DNA from: Colwelliaceae bacterium
GTDB lineage: Bacteria; Pseudomonadota; Gammaproteobacteria; Enterobacterales; Alteromonadaceae
Direction: 5' to 3'
Assembly (NCBI GenBank): GCA_023954655.1
Contig: JAGSHH010000007.1
Coordinates: forward strand, 1 to 38,748
Length of the DNA stretch: 38,748 nt
Positions 24,627-35,264 of the stretch are shown in pieces (positions within the stretch are counted from its first letter, which is position 1; every line of letters begins with the position of its first letter). The translations under genes were made by a program, and so were the position numbers. The notes beneath the pieces were generated by a model that made no database searches, was not told the DNA's origin, and saw nothing but the letters and a program-made list of their open reading frames with translations.

Positions 24627-25655
24627 GTGTCAGCTAAAAAATACCTTTTTTATATATCACAAAATTATTCTTTTGAAATTTTACGCCCATTACAAAGCCA
24701 AATAAAAGTGTCAGGTGGAGAAGCGGTGTGGTTCGCATCAGGAAATGATGTAAACCTAACAAACTTTAATTCAGATGAAGTTGTATTGAAGACTATAAAA
24801 GAAGCTGTCAATTTTAAAGCCGATGCTTGTTTTGTACCAGGAAACGTCATTCCTAATTTTATCCCTGGTTTAAAAGTACAAGTATTTCATGGGCTCGAAT
24901 GGAAGAAAAAAGGTCATTTTGTTATACGTGAATGTTTTGATCTATATTGTACCCATGGTCATGCAACCACACATCGATTTAATGAGTTAGCTAATCAGCA
25001 TCAGTTTTTTGATGTGGTTGAAACAGGTTGGCCTAAACTAGACCAACTGTTCTCAACTTCACCTATCGTATATTTTGAAAATAACAAACCAACCATTCTT
25101 TATGCGCCAACATTTTCTCCTTCACTTACTTCAGCACCACATTTAATTGAGCAAATTAAAACGCTCTTAAATGAAAAAAAATATAATTGGCTCGTTAAGT
25201 TTCACCCTAAAATGGATATAAACTGGATAAATCAATTTGAGAAGCTTGGATCAGAGCATTTCAAAATTATCGAAACGGCGAATATAAATGAATTATTACA
25301 ATCTGCTGACATAATGATTTCTGATACCTCATCTGTCATTGGTGAATTTTCATTATTAGCTAAGCCAGTTGTTTCTTTTAACAATAGTGAACCCGGCGAT
25401 TATCTGATCAATATTAAACAAGCAAATGAACTTCCACAAGCAATCGAACTTGCATTATCCCCTTCACCGGAGTTACTTAAAGCTATCGATAAATACGCAA
25501 ATGACTTACATCCTTATAAAGATGGGAATTCATCAGCTCGGATACTCGAATCAGTTGAAAACATGATAAAAAACGGTAAACGAGCTAACAAACCTTTACC
25601 ACCAAATATCTTTAGAAATATAAAACAACGTATAAATCTAAAGTATTGGGGGTAA
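24627..25655 (+). CDS. CDP-glycerol glycerophosphotransferase-like protein 2
   Basis: A 342-residue second member of the CDP-glycerol glycerophosphotransferase family, only distantly similar to the first. Motifs include QVFHGLEWKKKGHF, TGWPKLDQLF, TILYAPTFSPSL, WLVKFHPKMD, and the C-terminal ADIMISDTSSVIGEFSLL. The GTG start at 24627 has AAGG overlapping the tagD stop. Two divergent copies next to one tagD resemble teichoic-acid systems with a priming and a polymerising transferase. Which is which cannot be told here; a single glycerol-phosphate decoration is the alternative. Confidence 0.82.
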   Translation: MSAKKYLFYISQNYSFEILRPLQSQIKVSGGEAVWFASGNDVNLTNFNSDEVVLKTIKEAVNFKADACFVPGNVIPNFIPGLKVQVFHGLEWKKKGHFVIRECFDLYCTHGHATTHRFNELANQHQFFDVVETGWPKLDQLFSTSPIVYFENNKPTILYAPTFSPSLTSAPHLIEQIKTLLNEKKYNWLVKFHPKMDINWINQFEKLGSEHFKIIETANINELLQSADIMISDTSSVIGEFSLLAKPVVSFNNSEPGDYLINIKQANELPQAIELALSPSPELLKAIDKYANDLHPYKDGNSSARILESVENMIKNGKRANKPLPPNIFRNIKQRINLKYWG

Positions 25656-25819
25656 TATCCTCACGTTTTTTATGGTACTTATTCACAAATCGCTTTTAGT
25701 TAGATGTTTAAAGTATTAATAATAATTTGACAAAAACTGAGTAAATACGTTATTAATAGATCATTAACTACTTTCATAAGCTGATTAGGCTTATTTTAAT
25801 AAAAGAAAAGTTAAAAAAT

Positions 25820-25882
25820 ATGTTTGATTTATTTAACACAATTCGTATCAACCTCCTCCTCGTATCATCGATGCGCGGATAA
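25820..25882 (+). CDS. leuL: leu operon leader peptide (LeuL)
   Basis: A 20-codon ORF (ATG at 25820, TAA at 25880) encoding MFDLFNTIRI, then NLLLVSSMRG. It contains three consecutive CTC leucine codons at residues 12-14 plus a TTA at residue 4. CTC is uncommon in this AT-rich genome, where TTA dominates, so ribosome stalling would respond to scarce charged tRNA-Leu. It parallels E. coli LeuL, which has four consecutive Leu codons. Role: transcription attenuation of leuABCD. The upstream purine run AAAAGAAAAG is a weak ribosome-binding site. Confidence 0.88.
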   Translation: MFDLFNTIRINLLLVSSMRG

Positions 25883-25945
25883 GTTTTTTATTGATTAAAT
25901 AAATAGAAACAACTAAAACCCGCGCCAATTATCGCGGGTTTTTTT
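25871..25945 (+). terminator. leu attenuator: antiterminator/terminator switch
   Basis: The terminator stem AAAACCCGCG (25915-25924) pairs with CGCGGGTTTT (25933-25942) around an 8-base loop and runs into T residues to 25945. The last codons of the leader contain GCGCGG at 25873-25878, which can pair instead with CCGCGC at 25920-25925, breaking the terminator. A ribosome stalled at the CTC codons (25853-25861) would leave GCGCGG free and so favour read-through when leucine is scarce. Confidence 0.85.
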
Positions 25946-26007
25946 ATGCCCGTAATATATATTTTTTTTGGCATAAACTAGTTATTAATATTATTAAGGA
26001 AGCAAAT

Positions 26008-27552
26008 ATGGACAACCAAGTCGTTATTTTTGACACTACATTACGAGATGGAGAACAAGCGTTAAACGCAAGTCTGTCTGTACATGAAAAACTTCAAATT
26101 GCTTTAGCAATTGAACGTTTAGGTGTTGATGTAATGGAGGTAGGCTTCCCTGTATCTTCACCTGGTGATTTCGAATCAGTTCAAAAAATAGCTCAAACAG
26201 TTAAAAACTCTCGTGTTTGTGCATTAGCCAGAGCAGTAGAAGGTGATATTCAAGCATGCGCTGATGCACTAAAAGTTGCAGATCAATTTAGGATTCACAC
26301 TTTTATTTCTACTTCAGATGTTCATGTTCAGCAAAAGCTTAAAAAGGATTTTTCTGATGTAGAAGCAATGGCTATACATGCGGTTAAATTTGCTCGAAAA
26401 TTTACTGATGATGTCGAATTTTCTTGTGAGGACGCTGGCCGTACTCCTATTGATAACTTGTGCCGTATGGTAGAAAACGCCATCAAAGCTGGAGCAACAA
26501 CAGTGAACATTCCAGATACTGTTGGATATACATTACCAAATGAGTTTGGTGGCATAATTACGAATTTATTCAATCGTGTTCCTAATATAGATCAAGCTAT
26601 AATTTCAGTACATTGTCATAACGATTTAGGTTTAGCTGTTGCTAACTCAATGTCTGCAGTACAAGCTGGTGCTCGACAAATTGAATGTACAATAAATGGT
26701 ATTGGTGAGCGAGCCGGTAATTGCTCGTTAGAAGAAGTCGCTATGATCATGAAAACTCGCCATGAGTTTTTAGGTGTTCAAACTAGAATTAATCACCAAG
26801 AAATAGCTCGTACATCAAAGCTTGTCAGTGATTTATGTAATATGCCAGTGCAATTAAACAAAGCGATTGTTGGTGGAAATGCTTTTAGCCATTCATCAGG
26901 AATTCATCAAGATGGTATGTTAAAAGCCAGCAATACCTACGAAATTATGACACCTGAAAGCGTAGGTATAGCTAAAACAAAACTAAATTTAACATCTCGT
27001 AGCGGTCGCCATGTTATTAAGCACCGCATGGAAAGTTTAGGTTATCAAGAAAGTGAATTCGATTTAGAAGAATTATATGCTGACTTTCTAGAATTGGCCG
27101 ACAAAAAAGGCCAAGTTTTTGATGATGATTTAGAAGCATTGCATTTTAATATTCAACAACAAGACGATAAAGACTTTTATCATTTAGATACTTTAAACGT
27201 TCAGTGTGGGGGTGGAGAATTTTCAACCGCTAGTATCAAATTACTGTCAGGAGATAAAAGTCAGATAGTTTCAGAAACAGGTAACGGACCCGTCGACTGT
27301 TTATATCGTGCAATTAAAAAAGCTGTTGATATTGATTTTGAAGTTGCCGATTACAAAATATCGAATAAAGGTGAAGGTGAAGACGGTTTAGGTAAAGCGG
27401 ATATTGTTGTTTCTTGGCAAGGTAGGCGCTTCCATGGTTACGGTTTAGCAACTGACGTTATTGAAGCATCCGGACAAGCATTAATTCACACTTTAAATAG
27501 CATTCATCGTGCTCAAACAATTGCCGCGATAAAAGAAGACAATAAAAAATAA
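26008..27552 (+). CDS. leuA: 2-isopropylmalate synthase LeuA
   Basis: A 514-residue enzyme (E. coli 523) that condenses acetyl-CoA with 2-oxoisovalerate, the first committed step of leucine synthesis. It has [15 protein letters not shown] (metal and catalytic Arg/Asp) at 8-22, the metal-binding HCHNDLGLA near 204, [14 protein letters not shown], and the C-terminal LeuA allosteric domain for leucine feedback inhibition (about 390-505). A good AAGGA precedes the ATG. It is the first gene of leuABCD, behind the attenuator. Confidence 0.97.
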   Translation: MDNQVVIFDTTLRDGEQALNASLSVHEKLQIALAIERLGVDVMEVGFPVSSPGDFESVQKIAQTVKNSRVCALARAVEGDIQACADALKVADQFRIHTFISTSDVHVQQKLKKDFSDVEAMAIHAVKFARKFTDDVEFSCEDAGRTPIDNLCRMVENAIKAGATTVNIPDTVGYTLPNEFGGIITNLFNRVPNIDQAIISVHCHNDLGLAVANSMSAVQAGARQIECTINGIGERAGNCSLEEVAMIMKTRHEFLGVQTRINHQEIARTSKLVSDLCNMPVQLNKAIVGGNAFSHSSGIHQDGMLKASNTYEIMTPESVGIAKTKLNLTSRSGRHVIKHRMESLGYQESEFDLEELYADFLELADKKGQVFDDDLEALHFNIQQQDDKDFYHLDTLNVQCGGGEFSTASIKLLSGDKSQIVSETGNGPVDCLYRAIKKAVDIDFEVADYKISNKGEGEDGLGKADIVVSWQGRRFHGYGLATDVIEASGQALIHTLNSIHRAQTIAAIKEDNKK

Positions 27553-27621
27553 TAAATGGCACAAGTATAAATTGAGTGCAAAACACATTTTTATAAATTT
27601 GAAAATCAAAAGGTTTTATAG

Positions 27622-28728
<1,107 letters not shown>

Positions 28729-28730
28729 AA

Positions 28731-30140
28731 ATGGCTAGCACTTTATATGAAAAATTATGGCAACAACATTTAGTTGAAGAAAAAGCCGGTGAAACTCCAT
28801 TACTTTATGTTGATCGTCATTTAATTCATGAAGTAACTTCACCTCAAGCATTTGCAAATTTAAAGTTTCATAATCGACCTGTACGTCATCCAGAACGTAC
28901 TATTGCAACAATGGATCACAATATTTCAACTCGTTCCATTGAAATTGATGCTGCCGGTGAAGGTGCAGCAAATCAATTACGTACTTTAGAAAAAAATTGT
29001 AAAGAGTTTGGCATAAAATTATTTGGGATGGGCCATAAAAACCAAGGTATTGTTCATGTCATGGGGCCAGAGTTAGGCTTGACACTACCCGGCACTATTA
29101 TTGTTTGTGGTGACTCTCATACAGCAACTCATGGTGCGTTTGGTGCACTAGCCTTTGGTATTGGCACTTCAGAAGTAGAGCATGTATTTGCTACACAAAC
29201 ATTACGTCAAACCAAAGCTAAAACAATGAAAATTGAAGTCAATGGTCAAGTTGGCGAAGGCATTAGTGCAAAAGATATAATTCTAGCGATTATCGGAAAA
29301 ACAGGTAGCGCGGGTGCAACAGGTTATGTAGTTGAATACTGTGGTAGTGCTATTGAAGCATTAAGCATGGAAGAACGCATGACCGTTTGTAACATGAGCA
29401 TTGAGTTTGGCGCAAAAGCAGGCTTAATAGCTCCGGATCAAACAACTTTTGATTATTTGGAAGGTAAAGAATACGCACCAAAAGAGGATGTATGGCAACA
29501 AGCAATTACTGATTGGACGGCTTTAAAAACTGATGATGGTGCTGAATTTGATACCACATTAACGTTAAAAGCTGAAGATATTAAAGCTCAAATTACTTGG
29601 GGAACAACACCAGGCCAAGTAACATCGGTTGAAGGTGTAGTGCCCTCTCCAGATGATTTTACAGACCCTGTTGAAAAAGACTCATGTAGCGCTGCTTTAG
29701 CGTATATGGGGTTAGAAGCCGGAACAAAGATTACTGACATTTCGATTAATAAAGTATTTATTGGTTCATGTACAAACTCCCGGATAGAAGATCTACGTGC
29801 AGCCGCTAATACAGTTAAGCGCTTTACGGCTAATGGCGCTAAAGTATCTGATAATGTTGATGCCATTGTAGTCCCTGGTTCTTATCGAGTTAAGGAGCAA
29901 GCAGAAGCTGAAGGTTTATCACAAATATTTATTGATGCAGGCTTTGAGTGGCGCTTACCGGGCTGTTCAATGTGTTTGGGTATGAACGATGACGTTTTAA
30001 CTGAAGGTGACCGTTGTGCGTCTACCAGTAACCGTAATTTTGAAGGTCGACAAGGGCGTGGAAGTCGAACTCACTTAGTAAGCCCTGAACTTGCTGCTGC
30101 ATCAGCTATTACTGGTCATTTTGTTGATTTAAATGCTTAA
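28731..30140 (+). CDS. leuC: 3-isopropylmalate dehydratase large subunit LeuC
   Basis: A 469-residue aconitase-family subunit that with LeuD isomerises 2- to 3-isopropylmalate. The three [4Fe-4S] ligands are visible: Cys347 in GSCTNSR and Cys412/Cys415 in GCSMCLG. The start is the ATG at 28731, 7 bases after AGGAG and 2 bases past the leuB stop; a longer frame beginning at 28689 overlaps leuB and is rejected. Other hallmarks: [22 protein letters not shown], and the C-terminal [15 protein letters not shown]. Confidence 0.97.
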   Translation: MASTLYEKLWQQHLVEEKAGETPLLYVDRHLIHEVTSPQAFANLKFHNRPVRHPERTIATMDHNISTRSIEIDAAGEGAANQLRTLEKNCKEFGIKLFGMGHKNQGIVHVMGPELGLTLPGTIIVCGDSHTATHGAFGALAFGIGTSEVEHVFATQTLRQTKAKTMKIEVNGQVGEGISAKDIILAIIGKTGSAGATGYVVEYCGSAIEALSMEERMTVCNMSIEFGAKAGLIAPDQTTFDYLEGKEYAPKEDVWQQAITDWTALKTDDGAEFDTTLTLKAEDIKAQITWGTTPGQVTSVEGVVPSPDDFTDPVEKDSCSAALAYMGLEAGTKITDISINKVFIGSCTNSRIEDLRAAANTVKRFTANGAKVSDNVDAIVVPGSYRVKEQAEAEGLSQIFIDAGFEWRLPGCSMCLGMNDDVLTEGDRCASTSNRNFEGRQGRGSRTHLVSPELAAASAITGHFVDLNA

Positions 30141-30152
30141 GGAGCAATAACA

Positions 30153-30749
30153 ATGGAAAAATTTACAAAACATAAAGGTTTAGTTGCTCCTTTAGATGCA
30201 TCTAATGTGGATACTGATCAAATTATACCAAAGCAGTTTTTACAAAAAACTGAGCGAGTAGGGTTTGGTAAACACTTATTTCATGATTGGCGTTATTTGG
30301 ACGCATCTGGTAACCAAGATAACCCTGACTTCATTTTAAATGCCCCACAGTATAAAGGCGCGAGTATTTTATTAACACGTGAAAACTTTGGTTGTGGTTC
30401 AAGCCGTGAACATGCCCCTTGGGCACTTGAAGAGTATGGTTTTAAAGTGATCATAGCACCTAGCTTTGCCGATATATTTTATGGTAACTGTATCAACATT
30501 GGCCTTTTACCCATTAAATTATCAGATGATGAAATTAATGAGTTGTTTGCAGACAGTGAAAATGGGCAATTAAACTTATCAATTGATTTAGCTAATAATC
30601 AGATTTCAGGTGCGAGTAAAACTTATAATTTTACGTTAGATAAATTCCATCAGTATTGTTTAGAGCAAGGTGTTGACAGTGTTGGTTGGACTTTGAAGAA
30701 GCTTGAAAAAATAGAAGCATTTGAAAAACAAATGCCTGCTTGGCAATAA
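30153..30749 (+). CDS. leuD: 3-isopropylmalate dehydratase small subunit LeuD
   Basis: A 198-residue small subunit (E. coli 201) carrying the mobile swivel domain. It has [12 protein letters not shown], the active-site [32 protein letters not shown] and a C-terminal helix. AGGAG precedes the ATG and the gap after leuC is 12 bases, so the two subunits are made together. A stem-loop follows, ending the operon. Confidence 0.96.
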   Translation: MEKFTKHKGLVAPLDASNVDTDQIIPKQFLQKTERVGFGKHLFHDWRYLDASGNQDNPDFILNAPQYKGASILLTRENFGCGSSREHAPWALEEYGFKVIIAPSFADIFYGNCINIGLLPIKLSDDEINELFADSENGQLNLSIDLANNQISGASKTYNFTLDKFHQYCLEQGVDSVGWTLKKLEKIEAFEKQMPAWQ

Positions 30750-30765
30750 TTAGCACTTAATAACC

Positions 30766-30800
30766 TGCCCCGATCTTCTATATCGGGGCAATCAACTTTT
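30766..30800 (+). terminator. Stem-loop terminator after leuD
   Basis: A perfect 9-bp GC-rich stem (TGCCCCGAT at 30766-30774 with ATCGGGGCA at 30782-30790, 7-base loop) is followed by a moderately T-rich stretch. It ends the leu operon. The rest of the 194-base gap to the next gene is AT-rich with nothing else clear. Confidence 0.75.
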
Positions 30801-30943
30801 AACTCTTTTCATCAACTATTCGTCATTTTTGCTCTATAATTTAAGAATTAAAGTGCTAGTCAACAAAATTAACCTTCATTATATAGAGTTATTGTTTTCT
30901 AGCCCATTCACTTTGTCATCGTCCTTTATAGTTAAACAATATT

Positions 30944-32179
30944 ATGCCCAACAAAAACAACGATATAACACAAGATACTCAGAGCATAACAATAGACCAA
31001 TTGAAAGCAGGTATGTATGTAAAGTCATTTTCTGATGCCGAGAATAACACTATTAAATCAGAAGGTTACATTTCCTGCCAAGAAAGTATCACACAATTAC
31101 GTAAAGCTAATATTACCACTTTAGTAATAGTACCCAATAGGCAAAAACAAGCCGTAAATTTAGACAAAGTGTTCTCTGAAATTAAGTCGACTAAAGCTAT
31201 AATTAAAGCCTCTCCAAATAGAGTATCTACAATATCTCTTGATGGAGAATTAAAAAAAGCAGGCAAATTATATAAAAATGCTAAATCTCTACAAAGCAAA
31301 ATACTTGAACAAATAAAACAAGAAAAATCATTACCTGCTGATGATATTCAAAGCACCACAGATTCAATGGTTGACTCTATATTTAGAAACCAAGATGCGC
31401 TTACCTGCATGTCTCGATTACAAACTAAAGACTCATACCTTATCGAGCATTCCTTGAATGTTTCAATTTTAACCTCTGTTTTTGCAAAACACCTTGGCTT
31501 CGATAAACGCATCATTCAAGAATTAACTTTAGGCGCTTTCTTACATGACATTGGAAAGGTATTGATCCCGAAAGAAATTTTAAATAAAAGAACGGCATTA
31601 ACACAGAAAGAACATAAGATAATGCATAGTCATGTAGCTTTGGGGTTAAAGCTGTTAGAAGAGACTCCTAGTATTTCTCATATCGCAATACAAATGGTGA
31701 AGGAACACCATGAAAGACTTGATGGAACTGGCTACCCTAAACAGCTAAAAGGTAAAGAAATATCCATTTATGGTCGAATGATTGCAATAATTGATAGCTA
31801 CGATGCAATGACTTGTGAACGTCCATACAAAAAAAGTGTCCACCCAATCAATGCATTTAAAGCATTAATCTCTGAATCACCAGCATTATATGATGAAGAG
31901 TTAGTAGAAAAATTTATTCAATGTTTAGGTGTTTACCCTGTAGGTACTTTAGTTAAATTAAATAGTGGGAAGTTAGGTTTAATTAGTAAGCTTAATAAGA
32001 AAAAACCTCTTCACCCATATGTTCGTGTTTTTTATAATACCAGAATGAATCAAGCAATTCCGATCAAAGAAATAAACTTAAGTGAGTCCAAATACAAAGA
32101 TCAAATCGATTGCTGTATCAAACCAGAAGAATTTAATATTAATCTGCTAGGTTTTTTTAAAGCTGCATTTATTGATTAA
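30944..32179 (+). CDS. HD-GYP domain protein, probable cyclic-di-GMP phosphodiesterase
   Basis: A 411-residue cytoplasmic protein. An N-terminal DUF3391-like domain (about 15-130, starting SITIDQLKAGMYV) precedes the HD-GYP domain (about 160-345), with the metal-binding HDIGK (His201, Asp202), HHERLDGTGYP (GYP at 263-265) and downstream IAIIDSYDAMT. All catalytic elements are present, so c-di-GMP hydrolysis is likely. The C-terminus is a short beta-rich region. It has its own transcript after the leu terminator and converges on the gspA-gspB-like gene. Confidence 0.92.
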   Translation: MPNKNNDITQDTQSITIDQLKAGMYVKSFSDAENNTIKSEGYISCQESITQLRKANITTLVIVPNRQKQAVNLDKVFSEIKSTKAIIKASPNRVSTISLDGELKKAGKLYKNAKSLQSKILEQIKQEKSLPADDIQSTTDSMVDSIFRNQDALTCMSRLQTKDSYLIEHSLNVSILTSVFAKHLGFDKRIIQELTLGAFLHDIGKVLIPKEILNKRTALTQKEHKIMHSHVALGLKLLEETPSISHIAIQMVKEHHERLDGTGYPKQLKGKEISIYGRMIAIIDSYDAMTCERPYKKSVHPINAFKALISESPALYDEELVEKFIQCLGVYPVGTLVKLNSGKLGLISKLNKKKPLHPYVRVFYNTRMNQAIPIKEINLSESKYKDQIDCCIKPEEFNINLLGFFKAAFID

Positions 32180-32214
32180 GTTTTTGACATCAGCCGTTTT
32201 TTTTAATATTTCAA

Positions 32215-33792
32215 TTACCAACTTGATAATGCAGGCATAGTGAATTGTTTTTGTTGATAAGTCAGTAATACTTTCTGAGGGAGTATTTGAGTTAAAACAA
32301 CGCCGTTAGCTATTTGTTCTCCTTCTCGTCGGTCTTCACCATTCACCCGCACCCAACCTTGCCCTTCAGTTGCGTATATATGCATCTCAAATTGCAGTGT
32401 AGGAATTGTGTTTTGTATCTCCACAGGCATTTGATGAATTGCCATATATGTCTGTACTTCTTCACTGCTTTTGTCGTTATCAATATCATCAGTGTTAGAT
32501 AAATCACTATTATTTAATTTGGTTTCGTTTACTGCCTCCTTAAATCTAGTTAGTAAATCTTCAGAAACTCCAGGTTCTGCAACTATTTCAATAGTGTCAT
32601 CATCTAATGATTTGTTTTCTAAAGCAGATATCACTTTCTCTGGCTGATACCCTAAAACCCTGGGTTTTTGATCTTCTTCCTTATCTTTTATCATTAAAGC
32701 TTTATTTATTAAATTCTTATTTGAAACGTCTGGATTAGCTTTTGTTAAATCTGATTGCTTTTCACCTTCAATTGGTTGAGTGAGTGATGGTTTTTCATCT
32801 TCTATAACATTAGGTTTAGTTGTTCCTACTGGATTTTCAGCATGGCTATTGACTGGTATTTTATTTTCAAAGCCAAAATGATAACCCGCAAAAATACCTA
32901 GAGAAATTAAAATACTGACAAAAGCAAACTTGAAAGGAGCTTGTTGCCAGAAGTTATCATTAACTTCCTGCTCACCTAAAGCTTCAATGGCTGCTTGATG
33001 GATAATTTTTTTACCAATAACGGTATCGTTTTTTCCATAAGCGATAATCAATGCACGATCACAAAGTAAATTTACAACCCGAGGAATACCTTTCGATATT
33101 TTATGAAGGGCAGATATGGCCGCTTTATTAAATATTTGGCGGGTACATTGAGCAACAGATAAACGATGTTGAATATACTGTGTAAGTTCTAGTTTTGTTA
33201 AAGGTAATAAATGATAACGAGCTGTAATTCGCTGTGCTAATTGCCGTAGATCTCTACGCTGTAATAATTGTTGCAGCTCAGGTTGGCCAATCAAAATAAC
33301 TTGCAATAATTTTTTGGTATTAGTTTCTAAATTAGTCAATAATCTTAACTGTTCTAATACTTCAGGCTTTAAATGCTGAGCTTCATCAATAATTAATAAA
33401 GTATTAATATTGTCATTATGATTTTTTAATAATTTGTTTTGTATTTTATCTGTCAGATATTTAAGTGTGGCTCCTGTTTTTTTATAACGTATTTTTAAAT
33501 TATCACAAATACAGGCAAGTAATTCCTCACAAGATAATGTTGGATTTAAAATAAAAGAGGCTTGAGTATTTTCAGGAAGCTTTTCCATTACCGTACGACT
33601 GATTGTTGTTTTACCCGTGCCCACTTCTCCCGTTAATAATACAAAGCCTCCGCTACTCTCAAAACTAGAACCACCTAAGCCATAACTTAAATGTGCTAAT
33701 GCTTCACGATGACGATCACTCATAAAAAGATAAGCAGGATCAGGTGCAATAGTAAACGGTGCTTCACTTAGGCCAAAATAAGCTGTGTACAT
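32215..33792 (-). CDS. GspA-GspB-like fusion: AAA ATPase, one TM helix and T2SSB domain
   Basis: A 525-residue inner-membrane protein. Residues 1-275 are an ExeA/GspA-type AAA ATPase: FGLSEAPFTIAPDP, Walker A GEVGTGKTT (55-63), Walker B LLIIDEAQ (Asp136, Glu137), and sensor/arginine-finger region RRDLRQLAQRI. A single TM lies at about 287-306, then an acidic disordered linker (310-460). The last 60 residues (EMHIYATEGQ, GWVRVNGEDRREGE, VVLTQILPQKVLL) resemble the GspB C-terminal (T2SSB) domain. The peptidoglycan-binding domain that ends Aeromonas ExeA is missing. GspAB complexes help type II secretin pass and assemble in peptidoglycan. A GAAGG precedes the ATG. No other T2SS gene is nearby. 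Confidence 0.82.
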   Translation of the reverse strand: MYTAYFGLSEAPFTIAPDPAYLFMSDRHREALAHLSYGLGGSSFESSGGFVLLTGEVGTGKTTISRTVMEKLPENTQASFILNPTLSCEELLACICDNLKIRYKKTGATLKYLTDKIQNKLLKNHNDNINTLLIIDEAQHLKPEVLEQLRLLTNLETNTKKLLQVILIGQPELQQLLQRRDLRQLAQRITARYHLLPLTKLELTQYIQHRLSVAQCTRQIFNKAAISALHKISKGIPRVVNLLCDRALIIAYGKNDTVIGKKIIHQAAIEALGEQEVNDNFWQQAPFKFAFVSILISLGIFAGYHFGFENKIPVNSHAENPVGTTKPNVIEDEKPSLTQPIEGEKQSDLTKANPDVSNKNLINKALMIKDKEEDQKPRVLGYQPEKVISALENKSLDDDTIEIVAEPGVSEDLLTRFKEAVNETKLNNSDLSNTDDIDNDKSSEEVQTYMAIHQMPVEIQNTIPTLQFEMHIYATEGQGWVRVNGEDRREGEQIANGVVLTQILPQKVLLTYQQKQFTMPALSSW

Positions 33793-33922
33793 AAACCTTC
33801 AAAATAATAAAAAAATACCCCCAAGAAAGTACCTTGTCGTATTACAGATGTCAAAAACCAAATGTTACTATGATAGACTTCTCTTAACTTTTATTCTCAT
33901 AAACCAAGAATAGCTAACAATA

Positions 33923-35179
33923 ATGTCCAATTTAAAAGCAATCCAGTCACTTAAACACTATTTAGTTGGTGGCGCAGTGCGTGACAAGTTACTTAACCGT
34001 GATGTTTATGATCGTGACTGGGTTGTCATTGAATCAACGCCAAAAGAAATGCTTTCTTTAGGTTTCTCACAAGTAGGAAAAGATTTTCCAGTCTTTCTCC
34101 ACCCTGAAACAAAAGAAGAATATGCATTAGCACGAACAGAACGAAAACAAGGTGAAGGCTATACTGGCTTTATTTGCAATGCAGATCCTAGTGTTAGCTT
34201 AGAAGAAGACTTAATACGTAGAGACCTTACGATAAACGCTATGGCGATGGATGATTCAGGAAAAATCATCGATCCATATAATGGCCAAAATGACTTAAAT
34301 AATAGAGTATTACGCCATGTTTCAGATGCGTTTATTGAAGATCCTCTTCGTGTATTAAGAGTAGCAAGATTTGCAGCAAGATTTCATGAGTATAATTTTA
34401 CTATTGCTGATGAAACATTATTGATCATGCAAAAAATTAGTAATAGTGGCGAACTAGCAACGCTTTCAGGTGAACGAATTTGGCAAGAAATGTCACGTAG
34501 CTTAGAAGAAAAGCACCCAGAAGTTTTTTTTCAAACACTTAGAGAATGTCATGCTTTAGAAAAAATATGGCCGGAACTAAATGCATTATGGAATATTCCG
34601 AACCCAGCACTGCACCACCCTGAAGTGTGCTCAGGAGTCCATACTATGATGGTCTTGCAACAGAGCGTTAAATTATCTTCAAAAATAAGTATTCGTTTCG
34701 CGGCATTATGCCATGACTTGGGGAAAACATTATCGCCCAAAGAAACGCTCCCTAAGCATTACGGTCATGAAAAGTCTGGATTACCTTTAGTAGAAAAAAT
34801 TTGTAATACATTAAAAGTACCAAATCAAATCAAATCATTAGCATTAAAAGTTTGTCAGTTTCATTTGCATTGTCATCGAGCTTTAGAGTTAAAACCTCAA
34901 ACAATACTGACATTATTTAATAATCTTGATGTTTGGCGAAAACCTGATGAATTTGAAGACTTTTTAATTGCTTGTGAAGCAGATGCAAAAGGTAGAATGG
35001 GCTTTGAAAATATTGATTATCCACAAGCAAAATATCTGAAAAAATTATATATCCAAGCAAGTAAAGTACAAGCACAATCCTTTGTTGAACAAGGTTTAAA
35101 AGGCATTGAAATAAAAACAGCAATAAACAATGAAAAATTAGAGGCTATAGAAAAATTAAGCATAGAGCTTAAGCATTAA
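33923..35179 (+). CDS. cca: CCA-adding tRNA nucleotidyltransferase Cca
   Basis: A 418-residue class II nucleotidyltransferase (E. coli 412) that adds or repairs the tRNA 3' CCA end without a template. It has LVGGAVRDKLL (15-25), the metal-binding DRD (30-32), the RRDLTINAMA flexible-loop motif, EDPLRVLRVARFAARF, and the C-terminal HD domain typical of gammaproteobacterial Cca (LCHDLGKTLSP, HEKSG), which gives phosphohydrolase activity. ATG start at 33923. Closely linked to ygiM in E. coli; here 12 kb separate them. Confidence 0.95.
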   Translation: MSNLKAIQSLKHYLVGGAVRDKLLNRDVYDRDWVVIESTPKEMLSLGFSQVGKDFPVFLHPETKEEYALARTERKQGEGYTGFICNADPSVSLEEDLIRRDLTINAMAMDDSGKIIDPYNGQNDLNNRVLRHVSDAFIEDPLRVLRVARFAARFHEYNFTIADETLLIMQKISNSGELATLSGERIWQEMSRSLEEKHPEVFFQTLRECHALEKIWPELNALWNIPNPALHHPEVCSGVHTMMVLQQSVKLSSKISIRFAALCHDLGKTLSPKETLPKHYGHEKSGLPLVEKICNTLKVPNQIKSLALKVCQFHLHCHRALELKPQTILTLFNNLDVWRKPDEFEDFLIACEADAKGRMGFENIDYPQAKYLKKLYIQASKVQAQSFVEQGLKGIEIKTAINNEKLEAIEKLSIELKH

Positions 35180-35211
35180 CCTCCATCTCACAACACTTAT
35201 ACAAAACATAA

Positions 35212-35240
35212 AAAAACCACGCTATAGCGTGGTTTTTAAT
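35212..35240. terminator. Bidirectional terminator between cca and the TonB-dependent receptor gene
   Basis: A perfect 11-bp stem (AAAAACCACGC at 35212-35222 with GCGTGGTTTTT at 35227-35237) closes on TATA. A runs on the left and T runs on the right let it terminate both convergent genes. Confidence 0.9.
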
Positions 35241-35264
35241 TTGTGTTATCTCTTTAACTATTTA

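Larger units (their letters stand above)
25656..26007 (+). promoter_or_regulatory. leu operon promoter and leader region
   Basis: This 352-base region before leuA holds a perfect -35 TTGACA at 25727-25732 with a -10-like TATTAA at 25751-25756 (spacer 18), then a leader ORF at 25820-25882 and an attenuator terminator at 25915-25945. A further small inverted repeat (TTATGCC at 25944-25950 with GGCATAA at 25970-25976) lies just before the leuA ribosome-binding site AAGGA. Layout matches leucine attenuation in enterobacteria. Confidence 0.75.
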
